Positions 17,994 through 28,000 of a stretch of 64,000 nucleotides of DNA are shown here, in pieces. The notes below the pieces were generated by a model. That model did no database searches. It worked only from the letters and a program-made list of their open reading frames with translations, and had not been told where the DNA came from. The stretch's first letter is position 1. Every line of letters begins with the position of its first letter. The DNA comes from Chitinimonas prasina (lineage in GTDB: Bacteria > Pseudomonadota > Gammaproteobacteria > Burkholderiales > Chitinimonadaceae), in contig NZ_BSOG01000004.1 of assembly GCF_030160395.1 (NCBI RefSeq), positions 307,844 through 371,843 on the forward strand, read 5' to 3'. The position numbers and the translations under genes are program-made.

Positions 17994-18782
17994 CTAGCCG
18001 CCGCCAAACACCTTGGCCAATCGGTAAGCCAGCCTCGTCGCCTCTTCCATCAGTCTGTGTATATGCGGCGGAAACTGCGGCAGCGAGAAATACAACGCCG
18101 CTACGCCTATTCCCAAAGTCAGCGGAAAACCCACTGCAAACACATTGAACTGAGGCGCGGCACGCGACATGACGCCGATAGAGAGATTGGTGATCAACAG
18201 CGCCGCCAGCACCGGTAAGGACAACAACAGGCCAAGCGTGAAAATCTGACCACCTGCATCAACCAGCAGCTTTAACCCAACGAGCTTCATGGGTTGGTCC
18301 GAGATAGGCAACAACACAAAGCTACGGGCTATGGTTTCTATCACCAGCAAGTGGCCATTCATGGCCAGGAACACCAGGATGGTCAGCAGGCTGGCGAACT
18401 GCGCCACCACCACGGTATTGGTGCCGTGCTGCGGATCATAGAAACTGGCAAAGCCCAAGCCCATCTGCAAGCCCGCAAGGTGGCCGGCCATTTCGATGGA
18501 CGAGAAAACCAGCCGCATAGTGAAGCCTATGGCCAGCCCGATCAGCAGCTGCTGGGCTATCACCAGTACCCCCAAGGCCGATACCGGCTCGATAGCTGGC
18601 ATGGGTGGCAAGGAGGGGGCAATCAGAATGGCCAGCAGCATGGACAAGCCCACTCGTACCCTAACCGGTATGCTACGGCTGGAGTAGAACGGGTCCATGG
18701 CAAAAATGGCCAAGATGCGGAAGAAAGGCCACAGCAACATCCCCAGCCATGCCTGTATCTGGGCGTCGGTCAGAGTGATCAT
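17994..18782 (-). CDS. fliR: Flagellar export apparatus protein FliR
   Basis: A 262-residue inner-membrane protein with about six helices and the FliR/SpaR family pattern: PFFRILAIFAMDPFYSSRSI near the N-terminus, the VFSSIEMAGHLAGLQMGLGF region, and VAQFASLLTILVFLAMNGH. FliR joins FliP and FliQ in the helical export gate of the flagellar type III secretion system. It is the last gene of the fliE-R cluster here; flhB is not in the window. A 90-bp gap separates it from fliQ. Confidence 0.95.
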   Translation of the reverse strand: MITLTDAQIQAWLGMLLWPFFRILAIFAMDPFYSSRSIPVRVRVGLSMLLAILIAPSLPPMPAIEPVSALGVLVIAQQLLIGLAIGFTMRLVFSSIEMAGHLAGLQMGLGFASFYDPQHGTNTVVVAQFASLLTILVFLAMNGHLLVIETIARSFVLLPISDQPMKLVGLKLLVDAGGQIFTLGLLLSLPVLAALLITNLSIGVMSRAAPQFNVFAVGFPLTLGIGVAALYFSLPQFPPHIHRLMEEATRLAYRLAKVFGGG

Positions 18783-18872
18783 AGCGACCGCCTGCCACCT
18801 TGGCGCGACCCGCAGCCAGATTGCATATCAGGCCGCTGTGGCGGCTTAGGCGTGGAAAGCAACACGGCGAGA

Positions 18873-19142
18873 CTAACCAATCATGGTGGGTATGGCCTGA
18901 TACAGCCGTATGGTGTAGTCCATCAGGATGGACAGCATCCATGGCCCTGCCAGAACCGCCACCATGAAGGTGATCAGCAGCTTGGGAATGAACGATAGCG
19001 TGGCTTCGTTGATCTGGGTGGCAGCCTGGAACACGCTGATGATCAGGCCAACCACCAGCCCGGCCAGCAGCATGGGGCCGCCTATCAGTATCATGACCTC
19101 GAAGGCACGCTGGATGATAGTAATGACCATTTCCGGTGACAT
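18873..19142 (-). CDS. fliQ: Flagellar export apparatus protein FliQ
   Basis: An 89-residue protein with two hydrophobic hairpin helices (AFEVMILIGGPMLLAGLVVG and LLITFMVAVLAGPWMLSILM). It has the family core VGLIISVFQAATQINEATL. This is the full length for FliQ. It packs around the FliP ring in the export gate. It follows fliP in the usual fliP-Q-R order. Confidence 0.96.
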   Translation of the reverse strand: MSPEMVITIIQRAFEVMILIGGPMLLAGLVVGLIISVFQAATQINEATLSFIPKLLITFMVAVLAGPWMLSILMDYTIRLYQAIPTMIG

Positions 19143-19206
19143 GGCGATGCCTCCTCGGCTTGTTTGATCTCAGTATGACCTGGTGAATGCCGGAACCTGC
19201 GGCTCG

Positions 19207-19944
19207 CTAGGTATAGAAGCTTTGCACCAGGGAGCCTATCAGCAGCGTCCAGCCATCCACCAGCACAAACAGAATGATCTTGAACGGCAGGGAAATGGTC
19301 ACCGGGCTCACCATCATCATACCCATGGCCATCAACACGCTGGCCACCACCATGTCGATGATCAGAAAGGGGATGAATACCAAGAAGGCGATCTGAAAGG
19401 CCGTCTTCAACTCGCTGGTCACAAAAGCGGGCACCAGCACCTTCAGGCTGATGTCCTCCGGCCCCTGGGGCTTGGCACTTTGAGACAGCTCGATAAACAG
19501 CGCCAGATCCTTCTGCCTGGTCTGCTTGATCATGAACTGCTTGAGCGGCACGCTAGCGCGCTCCACCGCCGTATTGAAATCGATTTGCTGCTGCGAGAAT
19601 GGCTGGTACGCCTCCACCCAGATTTTGTCGAGCACCGGCGACATCACGAACACCGTGAGAAACAGCGACAAGCCGATGATCACCTGGTTGGGGGGTGCCT
19701 GCATGGTGCCCAGTGCCTGCCGCAGCATGGATAGCACGATGACGATGCGGGTAAACGCCGTCATCATCAACAGGATGGCCGGCAGGAAGGTCAAGCTGGT
19801 CAGGAACAGCAGGGTCTGCAGGGTCAGCGTGTAGCTCTGCCCTGCCCCGCTAGGCTGGCTGGTCAGCAAGGGCAGGCCGGGGTCGGCCGCTACGGCGGGT
19901 AGCGCCAGGGCAATCAGACCGAGCAGGTAGATGCGTGGCCTCAT
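19207..19944 (-). CDS. fliP: Flagellar export apparatus protein FliP
   Basis: A 245-residue protein with the cleavable signal peptide typical of FliP ([20 protein letters not shown]). Conserved blocks include [40 protein letters not shown] and [20 protein letters not shown]. FliP forms the pentameric core of the flagellar export gate. Its start overlaps the end of fliO by four bases, so the two are coupled. Confidence 0.96.
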   Translation of the reverse strand: MRPRIYLLGLIALALPAVAADPGLPLLTSQPSGAGQSYTLTLQTLLFLTSLTFLPAILLMMTAFTRIVIVLSMLRQALGTMQAPPNQVIIGLSLFLTVFVMSPVLDKIWVEAYQPFSQQQIDFNTAVERASVPLKQFMIKQTRQKDLALFIELSQSAKPQGPEDISLKVLVPAFVTSELKTAFQIAFLVFIPFLIIDMVVASVLMAMGMMMVSPVTISLPFKIILFVLVDGWTLLIGSLVQSFYT

Positions 19945-20405
19945 TGCGTTCCCTCTCCCGATCGGCGGGCCTTGATCACACTGGCCAACTTCTCGGCAAA
20001 AGGCACCGGCACCGCCACCTGTGGCAGATCATCGGGCCTGGGCAGGGTATGCAGGGTTGATACCTTGTTCGGGGTGACCCCAAGCACCAGCCAGGTATCG
20101 CGCAGCTCCACCACCACCACCCGCTCCTTGGCCCCGACCATGACACCGCCGACCACGCGCAATTGGGCCTGCCCGCCTAAATGGCCAGGCGTCATCCGTC
20201 GCATCAGCCAGGCGGAGCCAAAGATGGCCCCAATCACCAGCAGCAGCGAAAAGAAAACCTGTACCAGGCTGAGCAGGGATGGGCCTGCCGGGCTGCTCAA
20301 TACCGGCATGGCAGCAGCCGCCTTGGCAGGCTCCGCAGCCAGCACACAAACAGAAACCGCCGCAGAAAGTGCGGCGGCCGATAGAGCGATCAGGCGCATG
20401 GGCAA
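19941..20405 (-). CDS. fliO: Flagellar biosynthesis protein FliO
   Basis: A 154-residue protein with an N-terminal signal-like segment, a single TM helix near residues 45-68 ([20 protein letters not shown]), and a cytoplasmic beta domain with [20 protein letters not shown] and [17 protein letters not shown]. This is the usual FliO pattern. FliO helps assemble the FliP ring. It lies between fliN (4-bp gap) and fliP (4-bp overlap). Confidence 0.92.
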   Translation of the reverse strand: MPMRLIALSAAALSAAVSVCVLAAEPAKAAAAMPVLSSPAGPSLLSLVQVFFSLLLVIGAIFGSAWLMRRMTPGHLGGQAQLRVVGGVMVGAKERVVVVELRDTWLVLGVTPNKVSTLHTLPRPDDLPQVAVPVPFAEKLASVIKARRSGEGTQ

Positions 20406-20409
20406 GGGT

Positions 20410-20853
20410 TTACTTGTGCAGGCGGCGGATACGTTCCGCCGGCGTAATGATATCGGTCAGGCGGATACCGAACTTGTCGTTCACCACCACCACTTCGCCC
20501 TGGGCGATCAGCGTGCCATTCACCAGCACATCCATGGGTTCGCCTGCCAATCCGTCCAGTTCTACAACCGACCCCTGTGCCAGTTGCAGCAGGCTGCGGA
20601 TGGCAATCTTGGTACGCCCCAGCTCCACCGTCATGGCCACAGGGATGTCCATGATCATCTCGATACCGGAGGGGCCAGTAGGCTTTTCCGGTTGCTGATC
20701 AAAACTCTTAAAAATATCTGCCGGTGACGCGGTCGGCATGGCTACTGCGGGCGTTGAGACGGCTGCCTCCATGGCAGCGGCTTCGGCGGTCTGCTGTTCT
20801 GCCAGTGCGGCAGCCCAGTCATCCAGACCCTGTTCGTCCATTTCGTTACTCAT
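20410..20853 (-). CDS. fliN: Flagellar motor switch protein FliN
   Basis: A 147-residue protein with a variable acidic/Ala-rich N-terminal half and a C-terminal SpoA (surface presentation of antigens) domain: IPVAMTVELGRTKIAIRSLL, LAQGSVVELDGLAGEPMDVL and VNGTLIAQGEVVVVNDKFGI. FliN forms the lower C-ring with FliM and helps dock the export ATPase complex through FliH. It overlaps the end of fliM by 8 bp. Confidence 0.95.
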   Translation of the reverse strand: MSNEMDEQGLDDWAAALAEQQTAEAAAMEAAVSTPAVAMPTASPADIFKSFDQQPEKPTGPSGIEMIMDIPVAMTVELGRTKIAIRSLLQLAQGSVVELDGLAGEPMDVLVNGTLIAQGEVVVVNDKFGIRLTDIITPAERIRRLHK

Positions 20854-21862
20854 TGTTCAACTCCTCAGGCTGCTCCTCATCGAGCATCAGGTTCTCCGCC
20901 GAGGTGAGTATCTTCTCCACCTTGAGGGCATATTGCCCGTGCAGCGTACCATAGTGCCCTTCCAGCAGCGGCACCCCGTCCACCTCGGCAATGATGGTTT
21001 CCGGTATATCAATACCGATCACGTCGCCCGCCTTGAGGTCCAGGATATCTCCCAGCGTAATCTTGGCGCTGCCCAGGTTGCAGATCAGTTGCACTTCCGA
21101 ATTCTGCACTTCGCGCGATAGTAGCTTGACCCAACGGTTATCCGACTCCATGCGGTCTGCCTGCATGGAGCTGTACAACATGTCGCGCAAGGGCTCGATC
21201 ATCGAATACGGGAAGCAGACATGGAAATCACCGCCGCCCGAACCGAGTTCGATTTTGAAGGTAAAGGCCACCACCACTTCGGTAGGTGTGGCGATATTGG
21301 CGAACTGGGTATTCATTTCCGAGCGCACGTAGGTGAACTCGGTCTTGAATACGGGCTCCCAGGACTTGCGGTACTCATCCATCACCACTTCCAGCAAACG
21401 CTGGATGATGCGTTGCTCGGTGGGGGTGAAATCCCGTCCCTCCACCCGCACGTGGTAGCGGCCATCCGAACCGAACATATTGTCCACCACCAGAAACACC
21501 AGGTCGGGATCAAAGATGAACAGGCCGGTGCCGCGCAGCGGCTTCATATGGATCAGGTTAAGGTTGGTCGGCACCACCAGATTGCGGATGAATTCGCTGT
21601 ATTTCTGCACGCGCACCGGCCCGACCGAGATTTCGGCCGAGCGACGCATGAAGTTGAACAGGCCGATGCGCAGGTTACGGGCAAAGCGCTCGTTGATCAC
21701 TTCCAGGGTCGGCATCCGACCACGAACGATACGTTCCTGACGGCCAATGTCGTAGGCGCGTATGGCCGAGGAATCCAGTCCCTCGTCCGCGTCTTCGTCT
21801 TCACCCGTCACCCCACGTAAGAGGGCGTCTACCTCTTCCTGGGAAAGTATGTCGTCGGCCAT
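20846..21862 (-). CDS. fliM: Flagellar motor switch protein FliM
   Basis: A 338-residue C-ring protein. The N-terminal CheY-P binding peptide is intact (MADDILSQEEVDALLRGV). The middle CheC-like domain contains FNFMRRSAEISVGPVRVQ and MKPLRGTGLFIFDPDLVF. The C-terminal SpoA domain (AKITLGDILDLKAGDVIGID) contacts FliN. Intact CheY docking fits the cheY gene in the neighbouring chemotaxis cluster. It is the most upstream of the fliM-N-O-P-Q-R genes, 30 bp after fliL. Confidence 0.96.
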   Translation of the reverse strand: MADDILSQEEVDALLRGVTGEDEDADEGLDSSAIRAYDIGRQERIVRGRMPTLEVINERFARNLRIGLFNFMRRSAEISVGPVRVQKYSEFIRNLVVPTNLNLIHMKPLRGTGLFIFDPDLVFLVVDNMFGSDGRYHVRVEGRDFTPTEQRIIQRLLEVVMDEYRKSWEPVFKTEFTYVRSEMNTQFANIATPTEVVVAFTFKIELGSGGGDFHVCFPYSMIEPLRDMLYSSMQADRMESDNRWVKLLSREVQNSEVQLICNLGSAKITLGDILDLKAGDVIGIDIPETIIAEVDGVPLLEGHYGTLHGQYALKVEKILTSAENLMLDEEQPEELNNE

Positions 21863-21892
21863 GATACGGACCCCACTACTGCTTGCGTTGCC

Positions 21893-22468
21893 TTACTGGA
21901 TGATAAAGGTCTTGAATTCAACGCTCATCACGCCGTCCTCATCGTCCTTTGCCCCCAGCACCTTGTTGACGGTCTGCTTGATTTCTTCCATCAACTTCAC
22001 CTTGGATTCCAAGGTCGAAATATCTTCCTGCTTCTTCGAACTCAGCAGCAGATTGACTTGGCTGCTGATACGCGGCATGTAGCTTTTCACCACATCCGCC
22101 TGCTTCTCGTCCAGCACCTGAGCGTGTATCTCGGTCTGCAGCACTACGCCGTTCGCCAGGTTCACCGTAAAGGTATCCAGCTTGGTAAAGACCGGCGGCG
22201 CATCGCTCTCTGCCTTCTTCTTTTCCTTCTTCTTGTTGCTCTTGCCCTCGGTCTCGCCTGCATCAGCCGATTGCTCGGTAGCGGCTACTGGTTCGCCAAA
22301 ACTCTGGTTGGCCGAGATCGTCAGGAACAACCAGGTTGCAAAAGCCCCGCCCACCACGATCACCAATATCAACAAGGCAATCACGACATAAAGAATGACG
22401 TTTTTCTTACCCTTGGGCGCGCTGTCCCCAGCGTCTGCCTGCGGTGCAGGTTTCTTGGCTTCTGCCAT
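21893..22468 (-). CDS. fliL: Flagellar basal body-associated protein FliL
   Basis: A 191-residue single-pass inner-membrane protein. After a short Lys-rich N-terminus comes one TM helix (about 24-48, VILYVVIALLILVIVVGGAF). A charged linker with a KKKEKKK run follows, and then a periplasmic domain (FTKLDTFTVNLANGVVLQTE through the C-terminus) with the conserved MSVEFKTFIIQ tail. FliL associates with stators and tunes torque. It has its own 186-bp upstream gap after fliK. Confidence 0.93.
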   Translation of the reverse strand: MAEAKKPAPQADAGDSAPKGKKNVILYVVIALLILVIVVGGAFATWLFLTISANQSFGEPVAATEQSADAGETEGKSNKKKEKKKAESDAPPVFTKLDTFTVNLANGVVLQTEIHAQVLDEKQADVVKSYMPRISSQVNLLLSSKKQEDISTLESKVKLMEEIKQTVNKVLGAKDDEDGVMSVEFKTFIIQ

Positions 22469-22654
22469 AAGAATTATCCTTTAGGAGTGCGTATTGTTCT
22501 AAACAAAGCGGGTGCATACATCTTGCTCACCTAGCCTGTTTATAAAGCAAACCCGCCACAGGAACAAGCATTGGCGCGGGTTACACGCAATCACGGACAA
22601 TTCCCCTACACGCACCCTCACTACGCAGCCAGCGCTCCAGCCGGCCCACACTGT

Positions 22655-23899
22655 TCAGACAAACAGGTTCACGTTGCCAGGGAGACCTGGCGGCAGCTTC
22701 ACCCGCCAGGTATTCGCGGGTGCCTGTGCCTCTTCGGTCTGGGCGGAGAAACTACGGCTACCGTGGCGGCCATTCCTGTCATCTTGCCCCTGCCCACCCT
22801 GCCCAGCCTGTGATTCCACATGGGCCTGATTCAACTGGATGCCACTCTCGGCCAACATTTCGCTCAGTCTGGGCATGGAGGCCTGCAAGGCCTCACGCAC
22901 CGGCGCCTGGGCTGCGAAGAAAGTCAGGGTGGCCTGGTCCTGATTCAGCGTCAGTTTGACCTCCATCGGGCCCAGGTGGGGAGGGTTCAGATGCATCTCC
23001 ACCTCCTGCTGCTGATTGCTCACCATCATGACGACCTTGTTACCCACGGCGCGATCCCAGCCCTCGCTACCCACGGGCTGGTGGATGGCATAAGCGGAAC
23101 CACGCGTCGATTCTGTCGTATGGCTACGTGGCAACTCCATCCGAATCGCCGCCGTGCCAGATTGCTGGCGCAGGGTCGCCGCATCTGTCGATGCCAACTT
23201 CTGATCCAGCACCGCCTGAAATCCGCTTGCTACCTGATCCAGTAAAACTGTCTCAGCATCAGCCTGCGGCAAGTCCTGCCGCAGGCCGGCAAGTTTGTCC
23301 GTAGCCTCGCCCAGCAGTTGCTGGGAAAAGCGCTTGTCCGATTTATCATTCGCAGCTTCACGGCCATCGAGCAAGGCTTGGGCAAGGCCTGCATGCTGCA
23401 ATAGCGGATCACCCTTTACCTCGGCCTCAGCTTGCAAGGCAGCCAGACCACGATCCACGTAAACCTGCAATTGCGCCACCATGCCGGCAGCCGCCGCTTG
23501 CTCGGCACTCCCCTCGGCCACCTTGTCGTGCTCAGGCGCATCCGACTGCTCCTTACCCGCTTCACGGGTCGCCGACCGTTCGCTCGAAGGTGTCGTCTGC
23601 TCGGGGGCTTCTGCCGTCTTGCTCGGCTCGGCAGCGTTTTCCGGCTGCTTGGCGGGTTCCACGGGCTTGGCCACAGCCACCGGCTTGACCGCCTCCAGAG
23701 GCTTTGCCTGGTGCTGTACCGGCTTGCTTACCTGGGCGTCGCGCGCCAGTTGCTCGTTCTGGCGGCTCTGCATCTGCCGGTTGAGCGATTGCTCAAACAG
23801 GTTGTTGCCCACCGATTCCTCGGCCCGCAACTTACCCGGCACCGTCACGGAGGCAGCAAGCTGGGCAATGATATTGTTGGTCTGGCTGGCGGTAGGCAT
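22655..23899 (-). CDS. fliK: Flagellar hook-length control protein FliK
   Basis: A 414-residue protein with a long, low-complexity Ala/Pro/Glu/Lys/Gln-rich N-terminal and middle part (the ruler portion). The compact C-terminal domain has VEMHLNPPHLGPMEVKLTLN and the segment from QATLTFFAAQAPVREALQ to LSEMLAESGIQLNQAHVES. That is the substrate-specificity switch region of FliK, which contacts FlhB. The tail is Gln/Gly-rich. Length is in the usual 350-450 range. It is placed between fliJ and fliL as in many gamma- and betaproteobacteria. Confidence 0.92.
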   Translation of the reverse strand: MPTASQTNNIIAQLAASVTVPGKLRAEESVGNNLFEQSLNRQMQSRQNEQLARDAQVSKPVQHQAKPLEAVKPVAVAKPVEPAKQPENAAEPSKTAEAPEQTTPSSERSATREAGKEQSDAPEHDKVAEGSAEQAAAAGMVAQLQVYVDRGLAALQAEAEVKGDPLLQHAGLAQALLDGREAANDKSDKRFSQQLLGEATDKLAGLRQDLPQADAETVLLDQVASGFQAVLDQKLASTDAATLRQQSGTAAIRMELPRSHTTESTRGSAYAIHQPVGSEGWDRAVGNKVVMMVSNQQQEVEMHLNPPHLGPMEVKLTLNQDQATLTFFAAQAPVREALQASMPRLSEMLAESGIQLNQAHVESQAGQGGQGQDDRNGRHGSRSFSAQTEEAQAPANTWRVKLPPGLPGNVNLFV

Positions 23900-23977
23900 G
23901 GTGCAGTCCTTGTCCTGAGTCTCTCCCCCTGACGGGGTCAGTAAGCCTTCAGCAAAAACAATGCCACCTACCTGAAA

Positions 23978-24430
23978 TCAATGCCCCGATGCATCGCGCC
24001 GACGCTGTAGTATCGAAGCCCACTCATCGGTCAGTTTCTGATCCTGCTTGGCTTCACGCTGCGTCTCGCGGCTCTGGTGCCTGTCCTGCAGGGTCTCATA
24101 CGCCTTGACCTCACGCTCACAGGCCTGCCAGGCCTGCTTGCGTGCCTCCAGCTGCGCCTCGCAACGCGCTTCTTCAGCCAGTTGTTGCTCAACCGCAGTA
24201 TCCAGTTTGGCCAGGAACAACTGAAAATCGTTCCATTGATGGATACGCATGCCTCGCGATGCCGTATCTGTCAGGCGCGTGCGGTACTCTTCACGATACT
24301 GCTCAATCTGTGCCCGCCGTGCACGCGCCTGCTCCAGCCGCTGCAGTGCCGCGCTGATGGCGCGCGCCGCGTCCTCACGCTTGTCGATGGCGAGTTCCAA
24401 CAGGAATGCAAACTGAAAAGCCTTGGCCAC
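23978..24430 (-). CDS. fliJ: Flagellar export chaperone FliJ
   Basis: A 150-residue protein that is almost wholly helical and highly charged. It forms a long coiled coil from about residue 10 to 140 (for instance ARRAQIEQYREEYRTRL and AWQACEREVKAYETLQDRHQ). FliJ inserts in the FliI hexamer like a gamma subunit and escorts export chaperones. Sequence conservation in FliJ is low, but position directly after fliI and length agree. Confidence 0.9.
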   Translation of the reverse strand: MAKAFQFAFLLELAIDKREDAARAISAALQRLEQARARRAQIEQYREEYRTRLTDTASRGMRIHQWNDFQLFLAKLDTAVEQQLAEEARCEAQLEARKQAWQACEREVKAYETLQDRHQSRETQREAKQDQKLTDEWASILQRRRDASGH

Positions 24431-24496
24431 GACGGCAACCCGAAGTTAGCACCACCAACCGGACCCAAGGCAGCGGTTTGTTGGTGATACATAAGT

Positions 24497-25933
24497 TTAT
24501 TCGCCAAACAGGGCTGCCAATCTCATCCTGGCCCCGGCATAGCCCTCACGCTCGAAAATGCCCTGCTGCAAGAAGGCCTCCATGGCTGGCATCCTGGCTA
24601 TCGCCTCATCCAGCAAGGGATCAGATCCTCGCACATAGGCGCCTACATTGATCAGGTCGCGGCTCCGCTGATAGCGCGAATACAGCTGCTTGAAGCGCCT
24701 GACCAGATTGTATTCCTCTGGCTCTATGATGTCGGTCATCACACGGCTGATGGATTGCTCCATATCGATAGCTGGATAATGGCCTGCATCGGCCAGGTGC
24801 CGACTTAGCACAATATGTCCATCCAGGATGGCACGTGCACTGTCGGCGATCGGATCCTGTTGATCGTCGCCTTCGCTCAGAACAGTATAGAAGGCGGTGA
24901 TTGACCCTCCGCCCTCCTGTCCATTGCCCGCCCGCTCAACCAACGCAGGCAATTTGGCAAAGACCGAAGGAGGATAGCCCTTGGTGGCCGGCGGCTCGCC
25001 GACAGCCAGGGCAATCTCACGCTGCGCCATGGCATAGCGGGTCAATGAATCCATGATCAGCAACACATTGGCACCCTGATCGCGAAAATACTCGGCAATC
25101 GCCGTTGCGTAGGCTGCACCATGCAGGCGCAGCAAAGGGGGGGTATCGGCGGGTGCAGCCACCACTACCGAGCGCCGCAGGCCTTCCTCACCGAGGATAT
25201 TCTCGATGAAGTCCTTTACCTCGCGGCCACGCTCACCAATCAGGCCTACCACCACCACGTCAGCCGTGGTGTAGCGGGCCATCATGCCCAGCAGCACACT
25301 CTTGCCCACACCCGAACCGGCAAACAGGCCCAGGCGCTGTCCCCTGCCCACAGTCAGCATGGCATTGATGGCGCGCACCCCGACATCCAGCACATCATGC
25401 ACCGGCACACGATCCAGGGGATTGAAGGGACGTGAGAACAGCGGCACATGGGCTTCAACCTGCAAATGCCCCAGCTTGTCCAGAGGCCTACCCAGGCCAT
25501 CCAGCACCCGCCCTAGCAGATGTGGACCAACAGCCGCCTGGCGCCCCCGGTCTTCCAGCCTGCGTCGCGGTGCATGGGTCAGATTGAAGTAAGGCACCCG
25601 ATTGGCCAGGTCTTCGTAAGCCACTACCCAGGCGCCCGGCTCCAGGCCATAGACTTCCGCCACAGGCATCAGGAACAGCTTGTCGCCGTTAAACCCCACC
25701 ACTTCGGCTTCTATGCTGTGACCAGCTGGCAGAATGATATGGCAGCTTGCACCCACCGGTAGCTTGATGCCCACAGCCTCCAGTACCAGGCCGGCCACAC
25801 GGGTCAATCGCCCCTTGGGTAGCCAGGGCTTGGTCGCAGCCACGGTATCGCAGCATTGCTCGGCATAACGCTGCCAGCGTGCCAGCACGGGTGGCGCCGG
25901 TGCTGCAGGCGCAACATCATCCTCAGTGCTCAT
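24497..25933 (-). CDS. fliI: Flagellum-specific ATP synthase FliI
   Basis: A 478-residue F1-beta-like ATPase. Walker A is [16 protein letters not shown], Walker B is in [20 protein letters not shown], and the family blocks [14 protein letters not shown] and [17 protein letters not shown] are present. It is a little longer than E. coli FliI because of an N-terminal extension ([17 protein letters not shown]). It powers the flagellar export apparatus as a hexamer. Its start overlaps the fliH end by 11 bp. Confidence 0.96.
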   Translation of the reverse strand: MSTEDDVAPAAPAPPVLARWQRYAEQCCDTVAATKPWLPKGRLTRVAGLVLEAVGIKLPVGASCHIILPAGHSIEAEVVGFNGDKLFLMPVAEVYGLEPGAWVVAYEDLANRVPYFNLTHAPRRRLEDRGRQAAVGPHLLGRVLDGLGRPLDKLGHLQVEAHVPLFSRPFNPLDRVPVHDVLDVGVRAINAMLTVGRGQRLGLFAGSGVGKSVLLGMMARYTTADVVVVGLIGERGREVKDFIENILGEEGLRRSVVVAAPADTPPLLRLHGAAYATAIAEYFRDQGANVLLIMDSLTRYAMAQREIALAVGEPPATKGYPPSVFAKLPALVERAGNGQEGGGSITAFYTVLSEGDDQQDPIADSARAILDGHIVLSRHLADAGHYPAIDMEQSISRVMTDIIEPEEYNLVRRFKQLYSRYQRSRDLINVGAYVRGSDPLLDEAIARMPAMEAFLQQGIFEREGYAGARMRLAALFGE

Positions 25934-26738
25934 CGTCAGCTACCCAGGGGTCGCTACGCCCCAGGCCCTCGACAATGCGCCGCCACCGGCTAGGTAGCGA
26001 CAAGTCAAGCTCAACACTGGTATTGCTGATGCGGCAACCACCCCGCGCCATCTCGGCAACCGGCTCCAACCGCCATTGCAGGGTAGCCAGCTCCCCTGCC
26101 AGCAAGGTCTGTAGCAAAGCCAAGTCATCCGGGTGCAATTCCAGCTTCAGCGGTCCTTGCAGCTCCGGCAGGCTGTTGATGGCCTCGCGTATGACTGCTA
26201 ACAGCGACTCGGGCGATTGACTCAGCTGCTGCCGCACCATCTGGCGTGCAGCTGCAAGGGCAATATCCAGTATGGGCCGGGCCAGTGCATCCTCGTAGTC
26301 CGCCACGGCTGTTGCCAATTGCGACACCAACAGCTTGAACTGTAATACTTCCGCCTCGGCCTCCTGCCGCCCCACCTGCAAGCCTGCTGCATACCCCTCA
26401 GCATGGCCCGCTTCGCGCCCTGCCACCTCTCCCTCGGCAAACCCGGCCTGCCTGCCCTGAGCGTGGCCATCGGCATAGGCTTCCTGCTGTGCCGCCAGCT
26501 TGAGCTGATCCAGCTCCACTTCAGCAATCATGGGCACCATGCTGATTTCGGCCTCAGCCGCCACCGCGCTCTCCTCCACAGCCTGCTCAGCCACGGATTC
26601 CTGCTCGACTGGTACTGCCTCAGGCACATACACATGCGGCCTTTGTACCGACGTGCCGCTGAGCTGGGTCATATGCCAGGGTTCCAGCGGGGGCACATCC
26701 TCGCGCCTTATGATCTTCTTCTCACCCCAGGCCTTCAT
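25923..26738 (-). CDS. fliH: Flagellar assembly protein FliH
   Basis: A 271-residue protein. The N-terminal part carries the conserved [13 protein letters not shown]. The middle contains the GxxxG-type repeat helix characteristic of FliH (for example [20 protein letters not shown] and [19 protein letters not shown]). The C-terminus holds the FliI-binding domain. FliH is the peripheral stalk and negative regulator of FliI and docks it to FliN. The 154-bp gap to fliG holds a palindromic repeat, unusual inside this operon. Confidence 0.94.
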   Translation of the reverse strand: MKAWGEKKIIRREDVPPLEPWHMTQLSGTSVQRPHVYVPEAVPVEQESVAEQAVEESAVAAEAEISMVPMIAEVELDQLKLAAQQEAYADGHAQGRQAGFAEGEVAGREAGHAEGYAAGLQVGRQEAEAEVLQFKLLVSQLATAVADYEDALARPILDIALAAARQMVRQQLSQSPESLLAVIREAINSLPELQGPLKLELHPDDLALLQTLLAGELATLQWRLEPVAEMARGGCRISNTSVELDLSLPSRWRRIVEGLGRSDPWVADDEH

Positions 26739-26767
26739 TGCATCACCTCAGCGCCCATACTTTGTTA

Positions 26768-26877
26768 AGAGCTGCCAACAAAACCCCTATGGCCTTGTTG
26801 CGCACGCTTGCCGTACCCCCGACTGCCGCGCGCGCCTGGCCAGAACCGCTACGCTGGTTTTTGTTAGCCGCTCTAAA
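26768..26877. repeat. Dispersed palindromic repeat, copy 2, inside the fli operon
   Basis: AGCTGCCAACAAAACCCC at the left end and GGTTTTTGTTAGCCGCTCT at the right end form imperfect inverted termini. Read on the other strand, AACCAGCGTAGCGGTTCTGG is shared with copy 1 at 17559-17684. The element fills the fliG-fliH gap (26739-26892) and holds no gene. It could fold as a hairpin in the fli messenger. Confidence 0.65.
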
Positions 26878-26892
26878 GCCGCTCACGCGGTA

Positions 26893-27894
26893 TTACTCGA
26901 CAAACCCTTCACCGCCGCCCTTGGCAATCGCAATCTGGCCTTCATCGGCCAGGCGGCGCACCACCTTGAGTATTTCGCGCTGCTCGGCCTCTACCTCGGA
27001 CACCTTGACCGCGCCCTTGGCCTCGAAATCGTCGCGCAGCATTTCGGCCGCGCGCTGCGACATGTTCTTGAATATCTTGGTACGCAGTATCTCGCTGGTT
27101 CCCTTCATGGCGGTGATCAGGGAATCGGACGATATTTCGCGCAACAGCAGCTGTATGCCGCGATCGTCGATATCGATCAGATTCTCGAAGGTGAACATCT
27201 TGTCCTGGATACGCTGCGCCAATTCCGGATCGTATTCCCGTATGGCATTGATAGCCGAGGCTTCGACCACGCCCCCCATGAAGTTGAGGATCTCGGCCGC
27301 CATGCCTTCGCCGCCCATGGCCGACTTCTTGACGCGATCAGCACCAGACAGCAGCTGGGTCAGCACATCATTGAGTTCACGCAAGGCGGTAGGTTGCACC
27401 CCTTCAAGGGTAGCAATACGCAGCAGCACATCATTGCGCAGGCGCTCAACAAACTGGTTCAGCACCTCGGACACCTGATCCGGCTCCAGATGCACCAGGA
27501 TGGTGGCAATGATCTGTGGGTGCTCGTTCTTGATCAATTCGGCCACGGCGACCGAATCCATCCACTTCAGCGACTCGATACCGGTATTGTCCCCCCCCTG
27601 CAGGATGCGATCGAGCAGGTTGGCCGCCTTGTCCGACCCCAGCGCCTTGGTCAACACCGAGCGTATGTATTCGTCAGCCGCACCGAAGTTGGCGCGATTC
27701 ATGGTGGAGCCCAGAAAGTCGCCAACCACCTCTTCCACCTGTTCGCGGGTGACGTTATCCATGCTGGCCATGGCCAGGCCTATCTTCTGTACTTCTTTGG
27801 GGCCCAGGTACTTGAAGACTTCTACGGCAGCCTCCTCGCCCAGGCTCATCAGCAAGATGGCACTGCGGCGGATGGCTTCATCATTAGCGGCCAT
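26893..27894 (-). CDS. fliG: Flagellar motor switch protein FliG
   Basis: A 333-residue rotor protein, equal to the family length. It has RRSAILLMSLGEEAAVEVFK at the start, the middle-domain EHPQIIATILVHLEP with the EHPQ motif, and a C-terminal domain with charged torque helix residues (REYDPELAQRIQDKMFTFEN, IDDRGIQLLLREI). FliG couples FliF to FliM and meets the stator. The ATG at 27894 is preceded by GGAG five bases away; a longer form from 27924 is unlikely. Confidence 0.95.
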   Translation of the reverse strand: MAANDEAIRRSAILLMSLGEEAAVEVFKYLGPKEVQKIGLAMASMDNVTREQVEEVVGDFLGSTMNRANFGAADEYIRSVLTKALGSDKAANLLDRILQGGDNTGIESLKWMDSVAVAELIKNEHPQIIATILVHLEPDQVSEVLNQFVERLRNDVLLRIATLEGVQPTALRELNDVLTQLLSGADRVKKSAMGGEGMAAEILNFMGGVVEASAINAIREYDPELAQRIQDKMFTFENLIDIDDRGIQLLLREISSDSLITAMKGTSEILRTKIFKNMSQRAAEMLRDDFEAKGAVKVSEVEAEQREILKVVRRLADEGQIAIAKGGGEGFVE

Positions 27895-28000
27895 GCTGGC
27901 TCCAGAAAACGGTGCGATAGGCACCCTGATTCACATCGACGCCTGCAAGTCCCGGCGGCCGGCGACATCCACCAGCCCATCCGAACCAACAGACCAAGGC

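Noticed and set aside
17930..17998. A 22-codon frame (GTG start, AAGGA ahead) before the end of fliR
   Set aside because: Too short and with no family match to be called a gene; kept only as a possible remnant in the gap description.
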